From assembly GCF_012524205.1 (NCBI RefSeq), contig NZ_JABACI010000001.1, positions 1,116,001 through 1,180,000 of the forward strand: a stretch of DNA of 64,000 nucleotides, read 5' to 3'. This document shows positions 8,492 to 16,358 of this stretch, in pieces. Every line of letters begins with the position of its first letter. Position 1 is the stretch's first letter. The stretch comes from Microbacterium salsuginis (GTDB lineage Bacteria; Actinomycetota; Actinomycetes; Actinomycetales; Microbacteriaceae). The position numbers were made by a program, and so were the translations under genes. The notes below the pieces were generated by a model. That model worked only from the letters and a program-made list of their open reading frames with translations, made no database searches and was not told where the DNA came from.

Positions 8492-9556
8492 ATGAGTACC
8501 GCAGCCCCCGCCCCGGCCCTGTCCGTCCTCGACCTCGTGCCGGTGCGCACCGGCCAGACGAGCGCCCAGGCCGTCGCGGCATCGCTCGACCTCGTCGCGC
8601 GTGCCGACGAGCTCGGATACCGCCGGTACTGGTTCGCCGAGCATCACAACATGCCGGCCGTCGCCTCCACGACGCCGCCGGTTCTCGCGGCCGCCGCGGC
8701 GACACGGACGTCGCGCATCCGCCTCGGCTCGGGCGGCGTGATGCTGCCGAACCACTCCCCGCTCGTGGTCGCCGAGCAGTTCGCGGCGCTCGAGGCCATC
8801 GCGCCCGGCCGCATCGACCTCGGGATCGGACGTGCACCCGGCTCGGACCCGGTCATCACCCAGCTGCTGCGTCAGAGCGGCACCACCAGCGACGTCGAGC
8901 GCTTCCCCGAGAACGTGCGCGACATCGCGTCGCTCGTGTCGTCCGAAGGCGCGTCGCTGCGGTTCACGAGCGGCGGCACCTACGAGGTGCGCGCAACCCC
9001 GTCGGCCACCACGACGCCCGAGGTGTGGCTGCTCGGCTCGAGCGACTACTCGGCCCAGCTCGCGGCATCCTTCGGTCTGCCCTACGTCTTCGCGAACCAC
9101 TTCTCGGGCGAGGGTCTCGAGCGCGCGCTCGCGCTGTACCGCACGCAGTTCCAGCCCAGCGAGACCCTCGCCGCGCCCCGCACCTTCCTCACCGCGAACG
9201 TCCTGGTCGCCGCAACGCAGGACGAGGCCGAGGCGCGCGCGCTGCCCAACCTGCGCATGACGGCGCGGCTGCGCACCAATAAGCCGCTCGTCCCGCTCGA
9301 GACGGTCGAGGAGTCGATCGCCCGCGCCGACGACTTCGCGGGCCTCGGCGACACGTTCATGGCCGCGGCCCGCGCGAAGTGGTTCGTCGGCACGGCCGAA
9401 GCCGTGGCATCCGAACTCCGCGACTTCGCCGCGCAGCACGGCGTCGACGAGGTGATGATCTCGCCGATCGCGGGATCGTACGAGAACGAGCCGATGGATG
9501 CCTCGCCCGGCCGGCTGCAGACCCTCGAGCTGCTCGCTGCCTTCATCTCCCGCTAA
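8492..9556 (+). CDS. LLM-class flavin-dependent oxidoreductase (luciferase-like)
   Basis: 354 residues from ATG 8492. The luciferase-like fold is recognisable from YRRYWFAEHHNMPAVAS near residue 50, SGGVMLPNHSPLVVAEQFA near 85 and GRIDLGIGRAPGSDP near 110, the pattern of the alkanal-monooxygenase-like group. These TIM-barrel enzymes use reduced FMN (or F420 in relatives) for monooxygenation; the substrate is unknown. It stands alone, divergent from the LacI gene and convergent with prephenate dehydratase. No Shine-Dalgarno site is obvious before the ATG, and an upstream in-frame start cannot be excluded. Confidence 0.85.
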   Translation: MSTAAPAPALSVLDLVPVRTGQTSAQAVAASLDLVARADELGYRRYWFAEHHNMPAVASTTPPVLAAAAATRTSRIRLGSGGVMLPNHSPLVVAEQFAALEAIAPGRIDLGIGRAPGSDPVITQLLRQSGTTSDVERFPENVRDIASLVSSEGASLRFTSGGTYEVRATPSATTTPEVWLLGSSDYSAQLAASFGLPYVFANHFSGEGLERALALYRTQFQPSETLAAPRTFLTANVLVAATQDEAEARALPNLRMTARLRTNKPLVPLETVEESIARADDFAGLGDTFMAAARAKWFVGTAEAVASELRDFAAQHGVDEVMISPIAGSYENEPMDASPGRLQTLELLAAFISR

Positions 9557-9565
9557 GTCAGCGGA

Positions 9566-9656
9566 GCGGGATCTCCGGAGGGCGTGCGGGCTCGGGACTG
9601 GCGGGCGCCGCCGCCGAAGTCGACGCCGCGGGTCGCACGCCGGAGGATGATCCCGC
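9566..9656. terminator. Bidirectional terminator between convergent genes
   Basis: Two stacked 8-bp stems, GCGGGATC/GATCCCGC and GGCGTGCG/CGCACGCC, separated by a 7x7 internal loop, join arms 9566-9588 and 9634-9656. They lie between the stops of the oxidoreductase and prephenate dehydratase. The 45-nt loop makes this less certain than the compact hairpins. Confidence 0.4.
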
Positions 9657-9675
9657 GCAGCGGTGGCCCCCAGCG

Positions 9676-10656
9676 CTACTCCTGCACCTCGGGCTCGCCC
9701 GAGATGAGTCCTCGCAGCCAGTCGCGCGCCTCGACGAAGACGTCGTCGGAGTAGCGCTCCGGGTAATGCACGACCGCGCGGTCCGCGCGCGGGTACGAGC
9801 CGAGGAAGATCACCTTCGGGCTGAAACGGCGCAGCCCCAGCAGGGCGTCGGCCATGCGCTCGTCCTCGATGTGCCCGTCGGCGTCGATCACGAAGCGGTA
9901 GCGGCCGAGCGCGTCGCCGATGGGCCGCGAGGCCAGCAGCGACAGGTTGATGCCACGGGTCGCGAACTGCTCGAGCATCTCGAGCAGCGCACCGGGGTGG
10001 TCGTCGGGCAGCTCGACGATGAGTGACGTCTTGTCGGCCCCGGTCGGCGGCGGCGGCGCGACCGTCCGGCTGACCAGCACGAAGCGCGTCACGGCGTGCG
10101 GATTGTCGCCGATGTTCGACGCGAGCAGCTCGAGCTCGTGATGCTCGAGGATCCCGGGGGGCGCGATGGCGGCATCCGCATCGCTCGTCCCGTCGACGAG
10201 GCCCATCGCGCTCGCGACGTTGCTCGAGGCCGGCACGTGCGCGTGCGCCGGAAGGGTGCGCGAGAGCCACTGCAGGCACTGTGCGTACGCCACCGGGTGG
10301 GCGGCGATGAGGGAGACGCCGTCGATGCGGGCGCCTGGGCGGCCCACCAGCACGAACTCGACGGGCACGAGGTACTCGCCGACGATGCGCAGCCCGGGGA
10401 CGGTGGCCAGCGCGTCCTGCGCCGTCGAGACGCCCCCGTCCACGGAGTTCTCGATCGCGATCATCGCGGCATCCGAGCGTCCATCGACGACGTCGGCCAG
10501 GGCCTCGCCCACATTGCGCACAGGCCGCCAGTCGTGCCCCCGCGCTTCGGGCACCTGCGCGAGCGCCGCCTCGGTGAACGTGCCTGCGGGGCCGAGGTAG
10601 CTGTAGGTGCGGCGGACGGGAGCGGGAGCCTGCGCGGCGGGGGCCTCGGAAGTCAC
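9676..10656 (-). CDS. pheA: Prephenate dehydratase
   Basis: 326 residues from GTG 10656. It converts prephenate to phenylpyruvate in phenylalanine biosynthesis. The catalytic domain opens with YLGPAGTFTEAAL and carries the hallmark Thr-Arg-Phe motif (AVTRFVLVS, Thr190-Phe192). A C-terminal ACT domain from about residue 208 is where phenylalanine feedback normally binds; its usual ESRP motif reads LASRP here. There is no chorismate mutase domain, as usual for actinobacteria. A TAGGCT -10 box 7 bases upstream suggests a leaderless transcript. It is a housekeeping gene between sugar clusters. Confidence 0.95.
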   Translation of the reverse strand: MTSEAPAAQAPAPVRRTYSYLGPAGTFTEAALAQVPEARGHDWRPVRNVGEALADVVDGRSDAAMIAIENSVDGGVSTAQDALATVPGLRIVGEYLVPVEFVLVGRPGARIDGVSLIAAHPVAYAQCLQWLSRTLPAHAHVPASSNVASAMGLVDGTSDADAAIAPPGILEHHELELLASNIGDNPHAVTRFVLVSRTVAPPPPTGADKTSLIVELPDDHPGALLEMLEQFATRGINLSLLASRPIGDALGRYRFVIDADGHIEDERMADALLGLRRFSPKVIFLGSYPRADRAVVHYPERYSDDVFVEARDWLRGLISGEPEVQE

Positions 10657-10663
10657 GCGTGCC

Positions 10664-10669
10664 AGCCTA
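10664..10669 (-). promoter_or_regulatory. -10 box for a leaderless pheA transcript
   Basis: Minus-strand TAGGCT ends 7 bases before the GTG start of pheA, and no Shine-Dalgarno sequence lies between. Transcription would begin at or next to the start codon. Confidence 0.45.
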
Positions 10670-10752
10670 GCCACGTGCCCGGCCGCCGGGGCCGCGCGGC
10701 TCGGTGAGGGCGGATCGTGCGCCCGGCCTCGAGGAGAGGCAGACTGGAAGGC

Positions 10753-12393
10753 ATGACTCGTGCAGGACAGCCGGCCGAAGCATCCGACCTCATCGACGTC
10801 GACGAGGTGATCGCCGCCTACTACGACGTCGCGCCGGATCCGGACGTTCCCGAGCAGCGCGTCGCGTTCGGCACCAGCGGCCACCGCGGTTCGAGCCTGT
10901 CCGCGAGCTTCAACGAGACCCACATCCTCGCCACGACGCAGGCGATCGTCGACTACCGCCGCGCTCAGGGCATCGAGGGGCCGCTGTTCCTGGGACGCGA
11001 CACGCACGCGCTGTCGCTGCCGGCCGAGCGCAGCGCGGTCGAGGTGCTCGTGGCCAACGGCGTGGACGTGCGCGTCGACGCCCGCGACTCGTGGGTGCCG
11101 ACACCCGCCCTCAGCCACGCGATCCTGACCTACAACAGGGGGCGGGATGCTGCCGACCCCGGCCGCGCGGACGGCATCGTCGTCACCCCCAGCCACAACC
11201 CGCCGCGCGACGGCGGATTCAAGTACAACCCGCCGAACGGCGGGCCCGCCGACACCGATGCGACCGGCTGGATCGCAGACCGCGCCAACGCGCTCATCGC
11301 GTCCGGGCTCGACGGGGTGGCCCGTACCCCGTTCAAGGATCTCGACGGCGACACGATCGGCGAGTACGACTTCCGCGACGCGTACGTGCGCGACCTGTCG
11401 AACATCATCGATGTCGAGGCGATCCGCCGCTCCGGTGTGCGGATCGGAGCCGACCCGCTGGGCGGGGCATCCGTCGACTACTGGGCCTTGATCGCCGAAG
11501 TCCACGGGCTGGACCTCACCGTCGTCAATCCCGACGTCGACCCGACGTGGAAGTTCATGACGCTCGACTGGGACGAGAAGATCCGCATGGATCCGTCGTC
11601 CCCGTCGGCGATGGCGGGGCTCATCGGCCGCCGCGACGAATACGACATCCTCACCGGCAACGACGCCGACGCCGACCGGCACGGCATCGTCACGCCCGAC
11701 GCGGGGCTCATGAACCCCAACCACTACCTGGCGGTCGCGATCGACTACCTGTTCTCGCACCGCGACGGGTGGCCGACGGATGCCGCGGTCGGCAAGACGC
11801 TGGTCAGCTCGATGATGATCGACCGCGTGGCCGAGCGCCTCGGCCGCCGGCTGCTCGAGGTGCCGGTGGGCTTCAAGTGGTTCGTACCCGGGATGCTCGA
11901 CGGCACCGTCGCGTTCGGCGGCGAGGAGTCGGCAGGAGCGTCGTTCCTGCGCATGGACGGCTCGGTGTGGACGACCGACAAGGACGGCATCCTGCTGTGC
12001 CTGCTGGCGGCAGAGATCCTCGCGGTGACCGGCAAGACGCCCTCGCAGCGGTACGCCGAGCTCGAGGCCGAGTTCGGCGCGTCGGCCTACCAGCGTGTGG
12101 ATGCTCCCGCGACGCCGGCGCAGAAGGCGGCGCTCGGCAAGCTGTCGCCTGACGCGGTCACCGCGACCGAGCTCGCCGGCGAGCCGATCATCGCCAAGCT
12201 CTCGCACGCGCCGGGAAACGGCGCCGCGATCGGCGGGGTCAAGGTGCAGACCGAGCACGCGTGGTTCGCCGCCCGTCCGTCCGGCACCGAGGACGTGTAC
12301 AAGCTGTACGCGGAGTCGCTGCGCGGCCCCGAGCATCTCGCGGAGGTGCAGGAGGAGGCTCGGGCCGTGGTGACCGAGGCCCTCGGCGCCTGA
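10753..12393 (+). CDS. pgm: Phosphoglucomutase, alpha-D-glucose phosphate-specific
   Basis: 546 residues, the usual length of the E. coli Pgm-type enzyme. It interconverts glucose-1-phosphate and glucose-6-phosphate. GTSGHRGSS lies near residue 37 and the phosphoserine loop [20 protein letters not shown] near 150. The metal-binding loop [12 protein letters not shown] and the C-terminal phosphate-binding [10 protein letters not shown] are both present. It would connect the glucose-1-phosphate made by the galT-galK route 30 kb away to glycolysis. CAGACT lies 7 bases upstream of the ATG with an AAGG between, so either a weak ribosome site or leaderless initiation is possible. Confidence 0.95.
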   Translation: MTRAGQPAEASDLIDVDEVIAAYYDVAPDPDVPEQRVAFGTSGHRGSSLSASFNETHILATTQAIVDYRRAQGIEGPLFLGRDTHALSLPAERSAVEVLVANGVDVRVDARDSWVPTPALSHAILTYNRGRDAADPGRADGIVVTPSHNPPRDGGFKYNPPNGGPADTDATGWIADRANALIASGLDGVARTPFKDLDGDTIGEYDFRDAYVRDLSNIIDVEAIRRSGVRIGADPLGGASVDYWALIAEVHGLDLTVVNPDVDPTWKFMTLDWDEKIRMDPSSPSAMAGLIGRRDEYDILTGNDADADRHGIVTPDAGLMNPNHYLAVAIDYLFSHRDGWPTDAAVGKTLVSSMMIDRVAERLGRRLLEVPVGFKWFVPGMLDGTVAFGGEESAGASFLRMDGSVWTTDKDGILLCLLAAEILAVTGKTPSQRYAELEAEFGASAYQRVDAPATPAQKAALGKLSPDAVTATELAGEPIIAKLSHAPGNGAAIGGVKVQTEHAWFAARPSGTEDVYKLYAESLRGPEHLAEVQEEARAVVTEALGA

Positions 12394-12433
12394 CCGCGAA
12401 CCGTCGCGAATATCGCTCGGACGCCCGAACGAC

Positions 12434-12471
12434 GGGAAGCGTTTTCTATGCGCCTCGGGCACAATGGGCGC
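12434..12471 (+). promoter_or_regulatory. LacI-type operator and leaderless promoter of the DUF6807 gene
   Basis: GGGAAGCGTTTTCTA (12434-12448) matches the AAGCGTTT-type LacI operator seen throughout the window. CACAAT (12460-12465) lies exactly 6 bases before the ATG at 12472, the geometry of a leaderless promoter. Confidence 0.45.
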
Positions 12472-13383
12472 ATGGCAGATATCGCGCTGCGCGCCGATAA
12501 GACCGAGCTCATCGTGACGACGGCCGGACTGGACATCGCCCGCTACGCGTTCGACCCGGGCGGTGCGGCATCCGAGGGTCCGAAGCCATTCCTGCACCCG
12601 CTGCGCACGCTCGACGGCGCGCCGCTCACCGCCTTCCGCCCGTGGGATCACCGGTGGCACAAGGGTCTGCAGATGACGTGGACCCACGTGTCGGGCGAGA
12701 ACTTCTGGGGCGGCCCCACCTACCATCGCGACACCGGCTACACGCAGCTCGACAACGTCGGCCGCATGCGGCACGACGGCTTCACCACGGTCCGTGAGTC
12801 GGGCGCCGACGTCTCGTTCGCCGAACAGCTGACCTGGATCACGCGGGCCGGCGACGAATGGCTGGCCGAGACCCGCAGCCACCGGTTCCACGGCGTCGAC
12901 ACGGATCGCGGCCTGTGGCAGCTCGACTTCGACACGACCCTGCGCAACATCTCGGACCGCTCCCTCGAGCTCGGCAGCCCGACGACGCAGGGCAGGCCCC
13001 GCGCCGGGTACACCGGATTCGTCATCCGGATGCCCCGTGCCTGGACCGGCGGCCGGGTGCTCGCCGGCGGGCTCGCCGACGACGCGGGCGCCGACGCCGT
13101 GATGGGCTCGACCGCTCCATGGGTTGCGGTCTCGGGGGAGCACGACGAGTTCGACGGCGGAGGCACCGTGCTCGCCTTCGCGGGCACGTCCACCGGTGCT
13201 CCCCCGATCAGGTGGTTCGTGCGCAGCGAGCCCTTCCCCATCCTCGCGCCCTCTCCTTCTTTCGACGAGCCGATCCTGCTCGGACCCGGCGCCACCATCT
13301 CGCTGAGCCACCGCCATGTGTTCGGCGACCGCATCTGGACGCCGGACGAGACGCGCGCGATCGCGGCGGAGCTCGCACCGTGA
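12472..13383 (+). CDS. PmoA-family protein (DUF6807)
   Basis: 303 residues from ATG 12472. The protein is recognisable as the PmoA/DUF6807 family by FRPWDHRWHKGLQMTW near residue 60 and the later ENFWGGPTY and GYTGFVIRMP stretches. It has no signal peptide. The family name derives from an old annotation; members are common in plant-glycan and inositol-type gene clusters and no biochemical role can be read here. It overlaps the following cupin gene by 4 bases, and a LacI-type operator upstream suggests sugar control. The conserved His/Asp pattern could bind metal or sugar, but that is a guess. Confidence 0.75.
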   Translation: MADIALRADKTELIVTTAGLDIARYAFDPGGAASEGPKPFLHPLRTLDGAPLTAFRPWDHRWHKGLQMTWTHVSGENFWGGPTYHRDTGYTQLDNVGRMRHDGFTTVRESGADVSFAEQLTWITRAGDEWLAETRSHRFHGVDTDRGLWQLDFDTTLRNISDRSLELGSPTTQGRPRAGYTGFVIRMPRAWTGGRVLAGGLADDAGADAVMGSTAPWVAVSGEHDEFDGGGTVLAFAGTSTGAPPIRWFVRSEPFPILAPSPSFDEPILLGPGATISLSHRHVFGDRIWTPDETRAIAAELAP

Positions 13384-14114
13384 CCGCGCCCCTCTTTCCC
13401 GGCGGCGTGGCCGTGAGCAGACTGCGGGTCTACGACTGGGAGGCACAGGACGGTCTGCGCGGCGGGTCCCCGCACCTGCACACCGTCTCGAGCGAGGGCT
13501 ACGTCGTGACCAGTGGCTCGGGCGAGGTGCACACCGTGTCCGCCGCGGGGCGCGGCATCCATCGTCTGGAACCCGGCGAGGTCGTGTGGTTCTCTCCCGG
13601 CACGGTGCACCGCCTCGTGAACCACGGCGGACTCGAGCTCGTCGTGATCATGCAGAACGCCGGGCTGCCGGAGGCAGGCGACGCCGTCATGACCTTCCCG
13701 TCCGACGTGCTCGACGACCCCGAGGCGTACGCGGCCGCCGCGACACTCCCCGCCGAAGGCACCGTCGATGAGCGCGCCGCCGCGGCTCGCGCCCGCCGGG
13801 ATCTGGCCATGCGCGGCTACCTCGAACTGCTGGCCGCGATCGACGAGCGGGGACCGGCCGCGCTGACCGAGCTGCACGAACGCGCGGCCCGGCTGGTGCG
13901 GCCGAAGACCGAGAAATGGCAGCGCCTGTGGTCCGCGACGGTCGAGGCTGAGACGGCGCGTACGCGAGAGGCCCTGGCTCGACTCGGGGACGGGATGCCG
14001 GGTCTCATGGCCGGCGCCGCGGTCGGGCGCGGCGACCGCGACGACGGCCCGCCCGCGTTCGGCATGTGCGGCCGCCTGCAGACGTGGGAGTGGCCCGGTC
14101 CGGCCCCGGCCTGA
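13380..14114 (+). CDS. Cupin-domain protein coupled to the DUF6807 gene
   Basis: 244 residues from a GTG whose GTGA overlaps the preceding stop. The first half is a single cupin barrel (SPHLHTVSSEGYVVTSGSGE, then WFSPGTVHRLVNHGGLELVV) with His residues placed to bind a metal. The second half (about 115-244) is Ala/Arg-rich and probably helical, ending in a short WEWPGP tail. No enzyme assignment is possible. Translational coupling to the DUF6807 protein implies they work together, perhaps on the same sugar derivative. Confidence 0.7.
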   Translation: MTAPLFPGGVAVSRLRVYDWEAQDGLRGGSPHLHTVSSEGYVVTSGSGEVHTVSAAGRGIHRLEPGEVVWFSPGTVHRLVNHGGLELVVIMQNAGLPEAGDAVMTFPSDVLDDPEAYAAAATLPAEGTVDERAAAARARRDLAMRGYLELLAAIDERGPAALTELHERAARLVRPKTEKWQRLWSATVEAETARTREALARLGDGMPGLMAGAAVGRGDRDDGPPAFGMCGRLQTWEWPGPAPA

Positions 14115-14184
14115 CCTCGCCGGAGGGACGTACGTGTAGCCTCAGCACCACAGGGTCACCGCGGCTCTCAAAGGAGCGAAACCC

Positions 14185-14331
14185 ATGGGTGACAAATCCA
14201 CGCGCAAGGAGGGCGGCAAGACCGCGCCCGCCAAGACGCTGAAAGAGAAGCGTCTCGCGAAGGCCGACAAGAAGGCGGCCAACAGCCGCGCGGCCGACAG
14301 CGACGCCATCACCAACATCAAGAAGCGCTAG
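14185..14331 (+). CDS. Small basic conserved protein of unknown function
   Basis: A 48-residue gene with a strong AAAGGAG site 9 bases before the ATG. The protein begins MGDKSTRKEGGKTAPAK and ends AITNIKKR. It is almost entirely Lys, Arg, Ala, Ser and Asp, and is probably disordered or a single helix. I recall similar short basic proteins in other actinobacterial genomes, but no function is known to me. It sits alone between the cupin gene and a LacI gene. The clear ribosome site and codon bias support a real gene. Confidence 0.7.
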   Translation: MGDKSTRKEGGKTAPAKTLKEKRLAKADKKAANSRAADSDAITNIKKR

Positions 14332-14388
14332 ACCCGCGCCGGGCGACGCGGCCTCCCCGGTGGCATCCACCTGCGAGGCCGCTCCCCC

Positions 14389-14402
14389 GGTAAGCGCCTA
14401 CC
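14389..14402 (+). promoter_or_regulatory. LacI-type operator abutting its regulator gene
   Basis: GGTAAGCGCCTACC is a near-palindrome (GGTANGCGCNTACC) ending one base before the LacI ATG at 14403. A bound repressor would block initiation directly, so autoregulation is likely. Confidence 0.55.
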
Positions 14403-15431
14403 ATGGCGAGCATGAAGCGAGCCGGGATCCGCGACGTCGCCCAGCGCGCCGGCGTGTCGATCAGCACGGTCTCGAACGCACTCAACCGGCCGCACATGGT
14501 GAGCGAGAAGCTCGTCGAGCGCGTGCGGTCAGCGGCCGATCAGCTCGGCTATGTGCCGCTTCAGGCGGCTCAGCAGCTGCGGGCAGGACGCAGCGGGCTG
14601 CTCGGCATGACGGTCATCAACATCGCCAACCCGTTCTTCGCCGACATGGTGGCCGGTGCGGAGGATGCCGCATCCGCGGCCGGAATGCGGGTGCTGGTCG
14701 GCAACTCCAGCGACGACATCGGCAAGGAACGCGACCACCTCGAGCTGTTCGAGCGCGTGCAGGTCGAGGGTGCGCTGGTGAGCCCCTTCGGGCCCCTGCA
14801 GCCGTGGCTGCAGCGGTTGCGCGGGCGTGGCATCCCGGTCGTCCTCGTCGACGCGGTCGACGACGGCGGAGAGGTTCCGTCGGTGTCGTTCGACGACGTC
14901 GCGGGCGGGCGGCTCGCCGCCGAGCATCTGCTTGCCGCCGGCCGCCGCCGCTTGGCCTTCGTCGGCGCGCGTGAGGAGGTCCGCCAGGTGCGCGAGCGGC
15001 TGCACGGCGCGCGCCTGGCCGTCGCGCGACACCCGGATGCCGGCCTCGAGCTGATCTGGACGGAGCGCACCACGTCCGACCTGGGCCGGGCGTTCGGCGA
15101 GCAGCTGGCCGCGCGCGCACCGGCGGATCGGCCCGACGGGCTCGTCGTCTCGAACGACCACCTCGCGATCGGTCTCGTGCACGGCCTGATCTCGGGTGGC
15201 GTGCGCGTGCCCGCTGACGTGGCGGTCGTCGGGTACGACGACATCGAGTTCGCCGCCCTCGCCGCCGTGCCCCTCACCTCGGTGCGGCAGCCGGCCCGCG
15301 AGATGGGCCGCACGGCAGCCGAGCTGCTGCTGGCTCGCATCGCCGGGACGGCCGGTCCCGACCTCGGCAACATCGTGTATCAGCCCGAGATCGTCGTGCG
15401 CGAGTCCACGACCGGCGACGCCGGCCGCTGA
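14403..15431 (+). CDS. LacI-family transcriptional regulator
   Basis: 342 residues. The helix-turn-helix GIRDVAQRAGVSISTVSNAL lies at residues 8-27, followed by an effector domain with VVGYDDIEFA near the C-terminus and the end IVVRESTTGDAGR. No Shine-Dalgarno site precedes the ATG, so it may be leaderless. The second ATG at 14412 is an alternative start. It is convergent with the SGNH hydrolase gene. AAGCG-type operators nearby (16346, 18197) make the hydrolase/exporter/dehydrogenase group its likely targets, by inference. Confidence 0.85.
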   Translation: MASMKRAGIRDVAQRAGVSISTVSNALNRPHMVSEKLVERVRSAADQLGYVPLQAAQQLRAGRSGLLGMTVINIANPFFADMVAGAEDAASAAGMRVLVGNSSDDIGKERDHLELFERVQVEGALVSPFGPLQPWLQRLRGRGIPVVLVDAVDDGGEVPSVSFDDVAGGRLAAEHLLAAGRRRLAFVGAREEVRQVRERLHGARLAVARHPDAGLELIWTERTTSDLGRAFGEQLAARAPADRPDGLVVSNDHLAIGLVHGLISGGVRVPADVAVVGYDDIEFAALAAVPLTSVRQPAREMGRTAAELLLARIAGTAGPDLGNIVYQPEIVVRESTTGDAGR

Positions 15432-15523
15432 CAGCCGCCGTCGACGCGTTCGAATCCTGGGCCGGGTGCGGCCCCTCCACCGGTTTGCCCGGCGAGGCGG
15501 ATCGCCGACGGACCCCTCCACCC

Positions 15524-15584
15524 TTTCGAATCGCGCACTTTGCAACCCGCGGGCGCCGTTCTGTGCAAAGTGCGCGATTCGAAA
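15524..15584. repeat. Long intergenic hairpin, class C
   Basis: Arms 15524-15544 and 15564-15584 are perfectly complementary over 21 bp (TTTCGAATCGCGCACTTTGC... and its complement) with a 19-nt loop. It lies between the convergent LacI and SGNH-hydrolase genes and could terminate both. A partial copy of its flank (TTCGAATCC, CCCCTCCACC) occurs just upstream at about 15449-15483. Confidence 0.75.
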
Positions 15585-15610
15585 CGGCGTGGGGCCGGCG
15601 AGAGGCGCCG

Positions 15611-16285
15611 TCAGCTCAGGAGCTGCGACCCGAGGGCTTCGCCGTCGCCGTCGCGGCGCTCGGCGGCACGCAAGGACCAGCCGACGAACGAGGCGATGCG
15701 CCGCGCGCCGCGCTCGTGGAAATGGGTGTCGTCGGCGAGGCCGTCGGGCCAGGCTGGATGCTCGCCGGGGGCGAAGTGGCTGAGCAGGGCGCGGGATGCC
15801 TCCGGCCCGAGGTCCTCGTAGAGCCACGTCGTGAACGCGGTGAGGTCGATGAGCGGCGCGTCCAGCTCGTCCGCGAGATCACGCACCGCGTTGGGATAGT
15901 CGCCGTGCGTCGGCGTGACCCGGTCGCCGTCGAACCAGCGCCGCTCGGTCGAGGTGCACAGCACCGCGGTGGCGCCCCGCTCGCGCGCTTGCTCGACCAT
16001 GCGCTCGAGGCGGTCGCGATAGCCGCCGCGCGAGGCGAGCAGCTCGGGCTGCTTCTGATCGTTGTGGCCGAACTGGATGACGACCGTGTCGCCCGGCTCG
16101 ACGCCACCCAGCAGTCGGTCCCACGAACCGTCCGCGAGGAACGACTCCGTCGTCGCCCCGCCGTAGGCGAGGTTTCGCACCGGCGCGCCGACGACCGGTT
16201 CGATGTACGAACCCCAGCCGGTCATGGGCAGCTCTTCGGGCTTGGCAGGCGCGACCGTCGAGTCGCCGGCGAGATGGTACGTCAT
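15611..16285 (-). CDS. Rhamnogalacturonan acetylesterase-type SGNH hydrolase
   Basis: 224 residues from ATG 16285, chosen for the GGAGG site upstream. It has the four SGNH blocks: GDST (Ser9), GGATTES, GHND (Asn75) and DDTH (Asp185, His188). These match the rhamnogalacturonan acetylesterase subfamily, which removes acetyl groups from galacturonate residues of pectin. No signal peptide is present, so it should act in the cytoplasm on imported oligosaccharides. It is divergent from the ABC exporter with AAGCGTTT-type operator sequence between. The acetylated substrate is inferred from family. Confidence 0.82.
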   Translation of the reverse strand: MTYHLAGDSTVAPAKPEELPMTGWGSYIEPVVGAPVRNLAYGGATTESFLADGSWDRLLGGVEPGDTVVIQFGHNDQKQPELLASRGGYRDRLERMVEQARERGATAVLCTSTERRWFDGDRVTPTHGDYPNAVRDLADELDAPLIDLTAFTTWLYEDLGPEASRALLSHFAPGEHPAWPDGLADDTHFHERGARRIASFVGWSLRAAERRDGDGEALGSQLLS

Positions 16286-16325
16286 GTGCGGAACCTCCAG
16301 AGGCGGCGGGAGCGGCATCCGTCGC

Positions 16326-16358
16326 TACCATGTCATCATGACGCAGAAAGCGTTTACC
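16326..16358 (+). promoter_or_regulatory. Leaderless promoter and overlapping LacI-type operator
   Basis: TACCAT (16326-16331) lies 6 bases before the exporter ATG at 16338. GAAAGCGTTTACC (16346-16358) matches the window's LacI operator consensus but falls inside codons 3-7 of the exporter gene. A repressor there would block early elongation. Confidence 0.45.

Noticed and set aside
9557..9675. tRNA or small structured RNA in the gap between convergent genes
   Set aside because: The folding potential fits a terminator; no cloverleaf or T-loop consensus is visible. I found no tRNA in any gap.
10657..10752. Phe attenuator or T-box leader upstream of pheA
   Set aside because: The -10 box sits 7 bases from the start codon, leaving no leader for attenuation, and there is no Phe-codon run.
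9676..13446. A 1256-codon open frame on the minus strand running through phosphoglucomutase and beyond
   Set aside because: Only the first-transcribed-from-10656 part has family features (prephenate dehydratase). The rest is an antisense shadow, low in complexity and overlapping real genes, as expected in high-GC DNA.
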